Part shown: piece by piece, positions 1 through 12,021 of the stretch
How the letters are laid out: each line of letters opens with the position of its first letter
Position numbering within the stretch: the first letter of the stretch is position 1
DNA from: Charina bottae
Taxonomy: Eukaryota > Chordata > Lepidosauria > Squamata > Charinaidae
Assembly (NCBI GenBank): GCA_023362775.1
Contig: JALMGJ010000002.1
Location: 57,492,914-57,556,913 of the forward strand
Direction: 5' to 3'
Length of the DNA stretch: 64,000 nt
Position numbers and translations under genes: made by a program
The notes under the pieces: model-generated
What the model was told of the DNA's origin: nothing
The model's database searches: none
Seen by the model: only the letters and a program-made list of their open reading frames with translations

Positions 1-549
1 AGTTTCAGTGATGTCTATCCCATCATATTTGTCTTCCTGAATTAGATCTTTAGTTCTCATTGTTTATTTCCCAAACTCTTCCTCTGTTTTCTTCAGCCCA
101 GTCCTTGGCTGCATATTTAGTTCTGAGCTATTGACACACTCCCCCTTTTGTTTTAGTTTATTGATCTGATAAGACTGACAAGGTGCCTGGCATTTTTCTT
201 TATAATTATTGGCAGATGTTCCCATCTCTTCCCAGGAGTCCTTCATGAAAGTAGCACAGGTCACTATCATAGAATCCAAACCTTTCTAAGTGACACCATT
301 TGATAGACAGTTGCTGACTTCCAGAGTCCTATGTTGTCTTCTTGTACTACGGCCCAAAACTGGACGATTGATGTAAAAGCTGTGGACCTAATTTCTTCAC
401 TTTTCTGCCTAAGGCTTCATAATCTCCAGAGACTTTCAAGGGCCATGTCATTCATCTCCATATGGATCAGAAAGAAAGGATGTGTGTGGTTGATCATCTA
501 ACAGATAGTAAAAATAGAAATTATAAGAATGCCATGGAAAGCTAGGTAA

Positions 550-3500
550 AAGACCTTGCGAGACCTTGGCGCTGCAACAAGATGGAAGAGCAGAGCAGCG
601 GAGCGTGTTAGATCTTAAGGCACGCCGACTTGGACGAACTCTTGGTGGGCCTGGTGGTCTTTAACTGTGGGGGAGGGGGTCTAAGGGGGGACGACGGGTT
701 CAGGAATGGGGGACCAGCCATAATATCCCCATGAAATCAACAACTGTTGAAGGTTTTTTATTGGACTTTTAACTTTAGTTTAACAACTAAGAGGAAGCCC
801 CCATCTACACCCACATTTATTTATAGGCGGCAGAGACTTTTTAGGGTCCCTGTAGTGTGAATGTGGCCCCCCCTGGAAGTGAGAGAGTCAGGGGGGAGTC
901 CAAGACTGTGTGATAGTATGTATGAGTGCCCACACCTGAGTGGGAGACAGGTGGAGGGCAGGAGTGGATGATATCTCTCTGCGACCAGTGAGAGTGGTTG
1001 TGGGGGGATATTGCAGGTGTGGTTGTGGTGGTTAGGCCCTATCAGTGCTGAGAGCTTAGGCTGGTGCGCTGGGGGGGCCCTACCATCACTAGAAGTTGAT
1101 TGAGCTTGAGAGATGTGTGTGTGGGGGAGGGGACCTGTGTTTCAACCTAGGGTCTTTGAAGGTCCGGGAGTGGAGGCATCTGGACCTGGAAGCTCTGGGG
1201 GTTACGGAGTGGGCTGCCCTATCAAAGTGGTGACGGGCCGGGGATGTTATGACGGGAACCGGAGGGCGGGCCATCGTTGGGGAAGACGCCCCCAGTGTTT
1301 GTTACCGGTGGTGTGTTCCGGCCCTCCAGGTTCATACCCAGGTCCTGGTCAGCAGATCCTTGAGGGCCCTGGTTTCCGGCTGCTGCTGCTTAATGCCAGG
1401 TCTGTTAACAACAAGGGCCACCTCATATGTGATTTGATCACGGAAGAGGGGGCAGACCTGGCATGTTTCACCGAGACCTGGCTGAGCTCGGAGGGGGGGG
1501 GGTAGCCCTCTCTGAAATATGCCCAGCCGGGTTTCAAGTGTGGCACCAGCCGAGACTCCAGGGCAGGGGAGGAGAGGTGGCGGTTGTAATTCGAGAGTCT
1601 CTAGTGGCCTTCAGGGGCACTGCTCCGCAAGTGGCCAGTTGTGAGACCCTGTTTTTCAAGTTGGGTTCTCGAGAACAGTTGGGAGTGTTGCTGCTGTACC
1701 AGCCTCCCTGCTGCGTAGCGACATCCCTGCCTGAGCTGCTGGAGGCCGTCTCGGGGCTGGCGGTGGAATTCCCTAGGCTTATGGTTCTGGGGGATTTCAA
1801 TCTGCCGTCCCTGGGACGTGCCTCTGAGGCGGCTCGGGAGTTCATGACTACCATGGCAGCCATGGGCCTGTTCCAGATTATTCGAGACCCAACTCAAGAC
1901 AGTGGACTCACCCTGGACTTAGTTTTCTTGTCGGAGCAGTGGCAGTATGCTCTGAGGGGAGAGTTACATCTTTCCCCTTTGTCATGGTCAGATCATGCCC
2001 TGGTGACCCTGAGGTTCTCTTATGCCGCCCCACTCCGCAGGGAGGCAGGACCCAGTCGATTGGTCCGCCCCTGGCAACTAATGGACCCAATAGGGTTTCA
2101 GAGGGAGCTGGGGGCTGTACCTCAGGATCTACTGCACGCTCCAGTGGAGGTCCTGGCCGCAGCCTGGAATAGGGAGGCGGCCGGGGCCTTGGACAGGATC
2201 GCGCCTATGCGGCCTCTCTTGCCACACTTGACCCGATACTCCCCTTGGTATACAGAGGAGTTGAGGGTCTTGAAGAGGGTTAAGAGACACCTAGAGCACT
2301 GCTGGTGAAAGACAAAGACTGAATCTGACCGAACACAAGCTAGAGTCGCTGTTAAGACCTACCTTGTGGCGGTAAGAGCGGCAAAACGTCAATATTTCTC
2401 CGCTCTTATTGCGTCCGCAGAATGCCGTCTGACGGCCCTGTTTAAGATAACAAGATCTTTGTTGGGTAAGGTGGAGTCTGTGAACCACCTACAGGGCCGT
2501 GCAGAAGAATTTTCTGAGCATCTGCAGGATAAAGTCGCTCAGATTCGGTCTAAGTTGGACTCTAAGCGTGTAGCACAGTCTGGGGAGATGCCGAGGGAAC
2601 GTCCTTGCCCGGTTATCTGGGAACAGTTCGATCCTGTTGGACCTAAGGAAGTGGACAGGATCCTTCGGGTTGTAAGGGCCACCACATGTCATCTGGACCC
2701 ATGCCCTTCCTGGCTGGTACAGGCAGCCCGGGAGGTGACATGTGGTTGGGTCCAGGTGATGGTTAATGCATCTCTGGGGGAGGGGGTGTTCCCAGCTGCT
2801 TTTAAAGGGGCTTTGGTGCACCCCCTCCTCAAGAAACCATCACTGGACCCTACTATATTGGACAATTTTCGTCCTGTCTCCCACCTCCCCTTTTTAGGGA
2901 AGGTGGTTGAGAAAGCGGTGGCGTTGCAACTCCAGAGGATCCTGGATGATACGGATTATCTGGACCCCTTTCAGTCAGGTTTCAGGCCGGGATATGGGGT
3001 GGAAACTGCATTGGTCGCGCTTACAGATGATCTCTGGCGGGAGCGGGATGGAGGGAGTGCATCCATCCTAGCTCTTCTTGACCTCTCAGCGGCATTCGAT
3101 ACCATCAACCATGGTATCCTTTTGGGACGGCTCAGGGAGTTGGGGGTGGGAGGCGTAGTTCTGCGCTGGTTCACCTCCTTCCTCCAGGGCCGTTCCCAAT
3201 CGGTGGTAATAGGAGATGAAAGATCCGACCCTCGCCCCCTCGTCTGTGGGGTACCGCAGGGTTCGGTTCTCTCCCCTCTCCTATTTAACATCTACATGAA
3301 ACCGCTGGGTGAGATCATCCGTCACCATGGGATGAGATACCATCAATATGCAGACGATACTCAATTATATATTTCCATCCCTGGTGAGATAAGTGATGCA
3401 GTGGCTACCCTTTCTCAGTGCCTGGAGGCTGTGGGGGTCTGGATGGGGAACAACAGGCTTCGACTGAACCCTGGTAAGACGGAGTGGCTGTGGATTGATG

Positions 3501-4424
3501 GCTCCCGTGGATCCAGGAAGTTGTCGTCTCTAGTTCTGGATGGGGTTGCACTACCCCATTCAGACCAAATGCGTAATTTGGGGGTTCTTCTGGACTCACG
3601 GCTCCTGCTCAAAGAGCAGGTGGTAGCCATGGCCAGAAGGGCTTTTGCACAACTTCGTGTTGTGCGTCAGTTACGCCCTTTCCTGGATCGGGAAGCCCTC
3701 CGTACAGTCACTCATGCCCTGGTCATCTCCCATATAGACTATTGCAACGCGCTCTACATGGGGCTACCCTTGAAGAGTATCCAGAAGCTTCAATTGGTCC
3801 AGAATGCGGCTGCTCGCGCAGTTATTGGTGCGCCTAGATCAGCGCATGTGACACCTCTGCTGCGACAGCTGCACTGGCTGCCTGTGTGCTTCCGGGTCCA
3901 ATTCAAGGTGTTGGTTATCACCTTTAAAGCCCTACATGTCATGGGGCCAGGTTACCTGAGGGACCGTCTCATCCCCATAACGTTGAACCGTCCCACTCGG
4001 TCATTCAGAGAGGGCATGCTGCGGATCCCGTCCGTAAAGGAATGTCACCTGACGGGGTCTAGGAGGCGTGCCTTCTCGGTAACGGCGCCCACCCTTTGGA
4101 ATATACTACCCCCGGAGGTGAGGCAGGCCTCATCGCTCCCGGCCTTCAGAAAGAACTTAAAGACCTGGTTCTGCCGCCTTGCGTGGGGGGGGGGGGATAG
4201 TTCCTCTTGGGGATGGCTGGTGCCATAGGGCCCTTTTAAACATCTAAACATCAAACCATCTCATCTTGGATTTTTATACTTAATTTTATTATATGAGAGT
4301 ATTTTATTAGGTTGTTTTAATGGTCAGATTTTAATTGTTGTATTTTGTAAACCGCCCAGAGTTCCCTTGTGGGGAGATGGAGCGGTATATAAATTGAAAC
4401 ATAAATAAATAAAAATAAATAAAA
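550..4424 (+). mobile_element. Nearly full-length L2-type LINE (copy A)
   Basis: A non-LTR retrotransposon of the L2/CR1 group. A GC-rich 5' region (about 550-1110) precedes a long ORF2. The endonuclease part begins near 1375 ([12 protein letters not shown]), with GDFN (about 1790) and SDHALVTL (about 1985). The reverse transcriptase has SFLQGRSQSV, GVPQGSVLSPLLFNIYM and an intact YADD (about 3346-3357). The C-terminal part has LVQNAAARAVIG and ends at a TAG at 4226-4228. The coding frame is broken only twice: a frameshift at a run of about ten G (1493-1502) and an in-frame TGA at 2306-2308, where sister copy B has an Arg codon. The 3' UTR carries the inverted motif accgcccagag...gcggt and ends in TAAA-type repeats. 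Start estimated by comparison with copy D; no target duplication found. Confidence 0.85.
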
Positions 4425-5990
4425 GAGGGATAATCAGCTGGTTACAAATGTCCCTATAAAACTGACAATAAAAAAGAAGATGGGCTATGGGTTCTATTGC
4501 ACCCTTGCTGCAGGGACAATATTGTTTTTCAGAAGGCATTTTCTTATATTCCCTTCCAAAACCACCATGGGGAGGGCATTAAAATGGGCTAGAGTAAAAG
4601 CTCTCCCAATTTGGGTATAAGTATGAAGCTAGTTTAGGAGTTAATTTTTTATTATTTATAAATATATCCCATTGGAGGGCAGCAGCTTTTATTTGACCTT
4701 CTATTTCTAAAAATCATCTACAGTATCTTAAGGCTAATTTAGCTTGATCTGGCCCCAGTGGTAAAATAGCAGCACTAGAAAAACCGTAATAGCTAAATTT
4801 CCTTTGTATTGCTTCTTCCCCAGGAGGATTTGAAATTACCTGCCACTATTAGGTGGACCTGTCCAAGAGGGCTGTGGAGTGGTTTCAGCCCCTAAGTAAA
4901 AATATTTATCCAAAGACTGGATTCAAGTTTACTGACTCCTGTTTCCTACCGAAGTACTGCCTTTGGGACACCTGGAAGATGCTTCTTAAAATTTTAGTTT
5001 GGTCTCTCTCTAGGTAGCCATTTTTTTATACAGGTAGTCCTTGTTTAACAAAAGTAATTGGGACTGGAATTTCCATCGCTAACTGATGCAGTCATAAAGC
5101 ATGACGTAATGTGACCGCACCACTTAGTGAAGGCAGTTGCCATTATTAAGTGAATCCCACAATGTCGTTAAGCATGTTGTCACATGATCACCATTTGCAA
5201 CCTCCTGCCAGCTTTCCCATTGACTTTGCTTGTCGGAAGTTGGCAGGGAAGGTCGCAACTGGCAATCATGCGACTGAGGGATGGTGCAACATCGTAATTG
5301 CAAGCGGGTCGCCAAAAACCTGGATCGTGATGATGTGACCACGGGGATGCTGCAATGGCCAGAACTTCAAGGACCGGTCATAAGTCCCCCTCATTTAGCG
5401 CCAGCATAATTTTGAACGGTCACTGAACCAGTGGTCAGTAAGCGATGACCACCTCTATGATCCTACCTGAACCCTGTATAGAAGTTGTGCTTGGGCTTTA
5501 GGTGCAAACAACTTAATTGCAGTAGGTGTAAACTGTGATGCTTGGGCAAAGTAATAAGCTTGGATGGCTGATGCTGATCTCTGCATTTTGGGATACATAA
5601 TCTAAGTGAGCATTTTGGCTTCTGAAAGCTTGAAAAACTACTCCTAAATATTTAAAGATCTTAACCTGCTCAATGGTGTGTCCACCTTACTTCTAGATTT
5701 GTTGTTTCAGGCATTTGGAGAAAGTAAAGATCTTGGTCTTGGCAAAATTTATTGTTAATGTTACCTTACTGCAGTAATTGATGAGTGATCCCAAAGCTCT
5801 TCTAAGACCAATAGAGATCAAGGGCAAAATTACTGCATCATCAGCATACAGTAATACACTGACAGGCCTATGGGCGTTTTTGGGAGGATGGAAGGCAGAA
5901 TTACTTAAGTAGGGTGCCAGTGGATTTATATAATAGTTAAATAAATTTAGGGCCAATATACAACCTGTTCTGTCAATAGAGGTGATGTAT
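4425..5990 (-). mobile_element. Minus-strand LINE of another clade, broken by a MITE
   Basis: Two minus-strand coding pieces are visible. At 5693-5956 a reverse transcriptase segment contains LLYADDAVILPL followed by LINYCSKVTLTINFAKTKIF, the catalytic YADD and the following conserved region. At 4324-4539 a Cys/His cluster (CPCSKGAIEPIAHLLFYC) fits the C-terminal zinc motif common in LINEs. They lie in the order expected for one minus-strand element, separated by the MITE at 5031-5469. Flanking L2 copies A and B probably cut it at both ends. I cannot assign the clade; it is not the L2 family next to it. Confidence 0.55.
5031..5469 (+). mobile_element. TIR MITE with CAGGTAGTCC ends (diverged copy)
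   Basis: The left end reads CAGGTAGTCC preceded by TA, and the right end (about 5459-5469) is a degenerate inverse of it. The interior matches the copy at 48049-48477, including the segment gatcaccatttgcaacct and the stretch around cccattgactttgcttg. There is no coding capacity, so this is a non-autonomous DNA transposon. It sits inside the minus-strand LINE and is therefore younger than it. Confidence 0.65.
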
Positions 5991-5992
5991 TC

Positions 5993-8109
5993 AGAGGCGG
6001 GACCTATTCGATTGATCCGCCCCTGGCGACTGATGGACCCAGAAGGGTTTCAGAGGGAGCTGGGGGTTATACCCAAGGATTTGCTGAACGGCCCAGCGGA
6101 GGCCCTGGCTACTACCTGGAATAGGGAAGTGGACGGGGTCTTGGACAAGATCGCGCCTGTGTGGCCTCTCCTATCCCAGAGAGCCCAATGCTCCCTGTGG
6201 TTCACGGGGGAGTTAAGGGTTCTGAAGAGGATTAAGAGACACCTAGAGCACCGCTGGAGGAAGACAAAGACTGAATCCGACCGAACACAGGCTAGAGCCG
6301 CTGTTAAGGCCTACCTTGTGGCGGTAAGAGCGGCGAAACATCAATATTTCTCCGCTCTTATTGCATCTGCAGAATGCCGCCCAGCGACCCTGTTTAAGAT
6401 TACCCAATCCCTTTTGGGGAAAGGGGAGTCAGAAGTCCATCTACAGGGTCGGGCCGAGGAATTTTCGAGGCATCTGCAGGATAAAATCGCTCGGATCCGC
6501 TCCAAGTTGGACTCTGCGCGTGAGGCAGAGTCTGAGGAGACACCCAGGGAATGTACTCACCTTGTTATCTGGGAACAGTTTGACCCTGTTGGTCCTGAGG
6601 AAGTGGACAGAGTCCTCCGGTCTGTAAATGCCACCACCTGCCAATTAGATCCTTGTCCCTCCTGGCTGTTGAAAGCAGCTCGAGGGGTGACTTGTGGTTG
6701 GGTCCAAGCGATGGTAAATACATCCTTGAGAGAGGGGGTGTTTCTGGCAGCTTTTGAGGAAGCGCTGGTGCTCCCCCTCCTCAAGAAGCCATCACTGGAC
6801 CCTACTATACTGGATAATTTTCATCCAGTCTCCCACCTCCCCTTTTTGGGGAAGGTGGTTGAGAAGGTGGTGGCATTGCAGCTCCAGAGGATTCTGGATG
6901 AAATGGATTATCTGGACCCCTTTCAGTCAGGTTTCAGGCCGGGTCATGGGACGGAAACTGCATTGGTCGCGCTTATGGATGATCTCTGGCGGGAGCGAGA
7001 TGGAGGCAGTGCATCCATTCTCGCTCTTCTTGACCTCTCAGCGGCGTTCGATACCATCGACCATGGTATCCTTCTGGGACGGCTCAGGGAGTTGGGGGTG
7101 GGCGGTGTGGTTTTGCGCTGGTTCACCTCCTTCCTCCAGGGTCGGTCCCAGTCGGTGTTGATAGGGAGCGAGAGAGCCAGTCCATGGGCCCTTCCTTGTG
7201 GGGTTCCGCAGGGCTCGGTACTCTCGCCGCTCCTTTTTAACATCTACATGAAACCGCTGGGTGAGATCATCTGTCACCACGGGCTGAGGTATCATCAATA
7301 TGCTGATGATACCCAATTATACATCTCCATCCCGGGTGAAGTAAGTGATGCAGTGACCACCCTGTCCAAGTGCCTGGGGGCTGTAGGGGTCTGGATGGGG
7401 AAAAACAGGCTAGAGTGGAGTGTGGATTAATGCCCCCTCGGTTTCTGGGAATTTGTCATCTTTAGTTCTGGATGGGGTTGCACTTCCCCAGACAGACCCG
7501 GTGTGTAACTTGGGGGTCCTCTTGGACTCACGACTCCTGTTCAAAGAGCAGGTGGCAGTCATGGCCAGGAGGGCCTTTGCTGAACTTCATGTAGTGCGCC
7601 GGTTACACCATTTCCTTGACCGAGAGGCCCTTCGAACGGTCACTCATACCCTGGTTGTCTCCCATATAGACTACTGCAACGCACTCTACATGGGGCTACC
7701 CTTGAAGAATATCCAGAGGCTACAGCTGGTGCAGAATGCGGCTGCACGGGCAGTCTTAGGTGCATCAAGATCGTTACATATAACACCTCTGCTCCATGAG
7801 CTGCATTGGGTACCAGTTTACTTCTGGGTCCAACTCAAGGTGTTGGTCATCACCTTTAAAGCCCTACATGGCATGGGACCAGGTTATCTGTGGGACCGCC
7901 TCATCCCCTTTATATCATCCCGTCCCACCCGATCTTGCAGAGAGGGCATGCTGCGGACCCCTTCTATGAAAGAATTCCACCTAGAGGTGTCCCGGAGGTG
8001 AGCCTTCTCTGCAGCAGCTCCTGCCCTATGGAACATCCTCCCACCAGGGATAAGACAGGCCCCCTCACTCCTGGATTTCAGAAAAAAATTAAAAACCTGG
8101 CTCTGTGAT
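5993..8109 (+). mobile_element. L2-type LINE copy B, truncated at both ends
   Basis: This copy starts inside ORF2, just after the endonuclease region, and is open for 482 codons from 5982 to 7430. It includes an intact YADD and the WRKTK segment that is interrupted by a stop in copy A. A short deletion near 7411 relative to copy A shifts the frame; coding resumes at 7420-8001. It ends abruptly near 8109, within the last ORF2 codons, where copy C begins. It has no 3' UTR of its own. Confidence 0.8.
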
Positions 8110-9148
8110 CTCGCCTGATGCAGTGGCCGCCCTTTCTCAGTGCCTGGAGGCTGTGGGGGTCTGGATGGGGAACAACAGGCTTCAGCTGAACCCTGGTAAG
8201 ACGGAGTGGCTGTGGATTGATGGTTCTTCTGGATCTGGGAAATTATCATCTTTGGTTCTGAATGGGGTTGCACTTCCCCGTTCAGAATCAGTGCGGAATC
8301 TGGGGGTCCTTCTGGACTCACGACTCCTGCTCGAGGAGCAGGTGGCAGTCGTGGCCAGAAGGGGCTTTGCGCAACTTCGTGTTGTGCACCAGTTACGCCC
8401 TTTCCTGGATCAGGAGTCCCTCCGTACAGTCACTCATGCCCTGGTCATCTCCCACATCAACTACTGCAATGCGCTTTACATGGGGCTACCCTTGAAGAGT
8501 ATCCGGAAGCTTCAGCTAGTCCAGAATGTGGCTGCGCGCGCAGTTATTGGTGCCCCTAGATCGGCCCATGTGACACCTCTGCTGCGCCAGCTGCATTGGG
8601 TGCCGGTATGCTTCCAGGTGCAATTCAAGGTGTTGGTTTTGACCTTTAAAGCCCTACATGGCATGGGACCAGGGTATCTGAGGGACCGCCTCATCCCCAT
8701 AACTTCAAACCGTCCCACTCGATTATGTAGAGAGGGCATGCTCCGGACCCCGTCGGTAAGGGAGTTTCATTTGGTGGGGTCCAGAAGGCGGGCCTTCTCG
8801 GCAGTGGCGCCTGCCCTTTGGAACAACCTGCCCCCAGAGGTGAGGCAGGCCCCATCGTTCCTGTCCTTCCGGAAGAACCTAAAGACCTGGTTTTGCCGCC
8901 TCGCGTGGGATGGGAACAGGAATAGTTCCTCGTGGGGATGGCTGGTGCCATAGAGCCCTTTTAAAGATCATGGTCTGCCTTCTTGGATTTTCTACTTAAT
9001 TTATAATAATAATTAATTGTATATTGTATTTTTATGTGTTTTTATAACGGAATTTTAATCTCTATGTTTGTAAACCGCCCAGAGTCCCCTTGTGGGAGAT
9101 GGTGCGGTGATAGAAGTCGAAACATAAATAAACATAAATAAATAAAAA
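8110..9148 (+). mobile_element. L2-type LINE copy C (3' third with tail)
   Basis: It begins in the sequence following YADD (DAVAALSQCLEAVGVWMGNN) and runs as an open frame of 282 codons to a TAG at 8953. The 3' UTR follows with the paired motif accgcccagag / ggtgcggt and a TAAA-rich tail. It is joined directly to copy B without its own 5' part, so about 700 bases of ORF2 3' sequence are duplicated in tandem. Confidence 0.8.
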
Positions 9149-9149
9149 G

Positions 9150-9415
9150 GAAAGCGGTCAAGCCTGGGGATGGCTGATTCCGTAGAACCACCTTAAATAT
9201 CTAAAATATTTTGAATATATTCAACGTCACTTTAAGAACCACCTGCCACTTAGATTTTATTGTATTTTTATTGTAATTTTATTGTATTTGTATTTTTATT
9301 ACTGTTTTTATTGTATTTTGTTGATATTATGCTGTGAACCGCCCAGAGTCCCTCCTTGAGGGGGAGATGGGCGGTTATAGAAATTCAACAAATAAATAAA
9401 ATAATAAATAAATTC
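9150..9415 (+). mobile_element. L2-type LINE 3' UTR fragment, other subfamily
   Basis: It shares the end of ORF2 (tggggatggctg) and the accgcccagagtccctcc ... gggagatgggcggt tail with copies A-D, but has a longer T-rich 3' UTR. It ends in AAATAAATAAA-type repeats near 9412. Confidence 0.65.
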
Positions 9416-9833
9416 TACTTCACAAAGCATGGAGGTGAAATCTGTCCACCTCAACCAGTGGCCTTGTGTTGAAGCAAGTAGCTTCTGCACATGTACAGAT
9501 ACTTTGCAGTTTAGCTTCAAGGGGAGCTGTGCTACTTCAAAACTTTGTGCCCTTCTATTGAATACGGAACTATTAACATACTTAGCAGCCATAGAAATGG
9601 TGTTTAATACAGCTTTTAAAACTTCCTTAAATACTCCAGGGCAATTACTATAGATACAAATATAAGTAGGGGCATAGAATTATGATCAGGAGCAGCCCAA
9701 AACAAGATAGGAATTCCCCAGCCTAATTCCCCAAGTCAAGATGCATAGTCTCAAGTTATTTTAGCAGGTGAGTCAGACGAATGCTCAAGTCACTATAAAT
9801 GTATATATATTTGCAGATTGTAATTTATCCAGG

Positions 9834-10065
9834 AGCGCCAGTTTGGTGTAGTGGTTAAGGTATCAGGCTAGAAACTGGGAGACCGTGAGTTAAAGTCCCA
9901 CCTGAGGCACAAAGCCAGCTGGGTGACCTTGTGCCAGTCCCTCTCTCAGCCCTAGGAAGAAGGAAGCAAGGGCAAACGACTTCTGAAAACTTTGTCAAGA
10001 AAACTGCAGGGACTTGTCCAGGCAGTCGCCAGGAGTTTAAAAAAAATGACTCAAAGGCACCTACA
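9834..10065 (+). mobile_element. tRNA-derived squamate SINE
   Basis: The head contains an A-box-like tgtagtggttaagg and a B-box-like gagttaaagtcc, as in tRNA-derived pol III SINEs. The middle reads gctgggtgaccttgtgcc and cccagccc-like motifs. The 3' part contains gcaagggcaaacgacttctg and caggcagtcgccagg, a tail typical of RTE/BovB-mobilised squamate SINEs. The (ACACAT)n microsatellite follows immediately. Confidence 0.75.
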
Positions 10066-10083
10066 GTATATACATACACACAC

Positions 10084-10168
<85 letters not shown>

Positions 10169-10172
10169 TACA
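10066..10172 (+). repeat. (ACACAT)n microsatellite at SINE tail
   Basis: About 16 near-perfect 6-bp units starting at the 3' end of the tRNA SINE, which probably seeded it. Confidence 0.95.
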
Positions 10173-11273
10173 ATACAGACATAATTGAGAATAAGTCAGT
10201 TTAATTAAGTAAAACTTACTTATACTGTAAGTAGACAATCAGTGTGAACCAGCAAAAAAAATCAAGGTGTTTTATTTTCTTCATTGAAATTCTGAAGTAA
10301 TTTATGCAGGCTACTGCTATATTTATAAAAAAAACCTTAATATAAATATTACCAATCAATTGAAAATTTAAAATTAGACCTTTTCAACTTTTTATCCCTT
10401 TAATGACTCTTATAGTTTTGCCTTCACTGAATTTGTTAGCTTCTACTTTCTCTTCCATTTTCTGAATGTTTGCTACAATGTTAATTTGTGCTCTACATAT
10501 GCAACCTAGATGTAACGAAAGAAAATACTAAGATTTTTCTCATAATAAATTAGAAATTATCAATATGTAATATTAGTTAAATATGCCAGTAAAGATTAGT
10601 GGTTTCATGTCTTTCAATGAGCTTTTATGTTTCTTTTAGACTTTCATTTACTGTCTGTCACCAGTATTAATCAGTGAATCTCTCAAGAGATATCTTTGGC
10701 CAAATTAGTCTATAATCTGTAATAATGCTCTCTCTAGAGACTCTTATTATGAATGTTTTTGCTAAGTAATATGCAAACTAGGTCTGTACTCTCATGGCAT
10801 GAATGAACAATTGTATGGTAGTGTGAAAGCTCCATTATATAGAATGTGGGCGTGAAGGTCAATTTTCTGATTTATGTTTTAGGTCTGAATAGACATCCCT
10901 GTCATTAGAAACATGAACACAATACTTTTTCACAACCTTCTACTATTTACTAGGGTTTTTTTTTTACTCAGGGTGCACCATCGTCTATTCATCATCCTTT
11001 TGCAGGACTGTTAAGGAACAAACTTTTAAACAGGGCAAATCCACAGGCAATGGTAGAATTGAGCAGAGAATAAAAAAGCATCATTTTATTCATTTATTGA
11101 TAAGAGCTTACCAAAATTTAAAAATACAACAAAGCTTACTAAAACTTTGTATAATAAAGATGGGAAGAATTAGAAGCTTGAAATAAAAGAGTTTGGAGGA
11201 AATGCTTAGCCTTTCAAAGTCTAGGTTTGATTCTAGAGTAACTTTGGTGATTGAGGCAGCAGATATAGATACT
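10173..11273. other. Anonymous AT-rich sequence
   Basis: No convincing exon, mobile element or RNA gene seen. Only short spurious open frames. Confidence 0.6.
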
Positions 11274-11291
11274 GTAGATAGATAGATAGAT

Positions 11292-11335
<44 letters not shown>

Positions 11336-11347
11336 CTGTAGATAGAT

Positions 11348-11402
<55 letters not shown>
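11274..11402 (+). repeat. (GATA)n microsatellite, two tracts
   Basis: Two long runs of GATA units separated by atactgtagatagatgat. Confidence 0.95.
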
Positions 11403-11403
<1 letters not shown>

Positions 11404-11404
11404 T

Positions 11405-11640
11405 TTCTAGTGCTATATTATAGCCACCACTTCTTTGTTTTCTGACAACCTTTTCATCTTTACCAAGCAGGCATCCTCTCCATACTAGGAATATCTGCCT
11501 ATCGAATTTAGCTGATGCAGGTTTTTCTAAAATATATTTATATTTGGATGGTGAAAATTTGACATTAAACAAACAAACAATAATGGAGAATGCTGGAAAA
11601 AGCAAAACTAACAACTTTGTCCATCCAATTTCTAGCCAAT
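11405..11640 (-). mobile_element. Possible LINE ORF2 remnant
   Basis: The minus strand is open for about 75 codons before the GATA tract, with FDRQIFLVWRGCLLGKDEKV and VVRKQRSGG. This resembles the region after the reverse transcriptase in L1/Tx1-type LINEs (W-x-G ... R-K ... GG). The similarity is weak. Confidence 0.3.
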
Positions 11641-12021
11641 ACATCTCTATTATGACAGATTACTTTTTTTCCACTTTCTCCCCTGTGTCATCTGTCCTCT
11701 TTCATCTACACTGCCACACAGGGATATGGCTTCATCCTACCCATATTTATCTGAAATTACATTTTATTAGATTGGGGCTTCTGTAAGGATCTCTATCTTT
11801 AGTTTCATCCACTTTATATCTTGGGGGTAGGGAATGTGAGCAAGAAGACTGAGATACAAGGGGCACTTGAAAAAAAAAACAGAGTTACTTGGAAGTAGGT
11901 GGCACTTACTTTGTGTTGTGCCCAATGGAAGTATAGCATAGCTCCTACATGGCTTGGTACAATATGTCAGAATGTGTCTCCTTCTTACCAAAAATTAAGT
12001 ATATTTTATACTTAAATTACT

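Noticed and set aside
9855..10238. Frames encoding Met-Cys or Thr-Tyr/His-Ile repeats
   Set aside because: Artefacts of the (ACACAT)n microsatellite.
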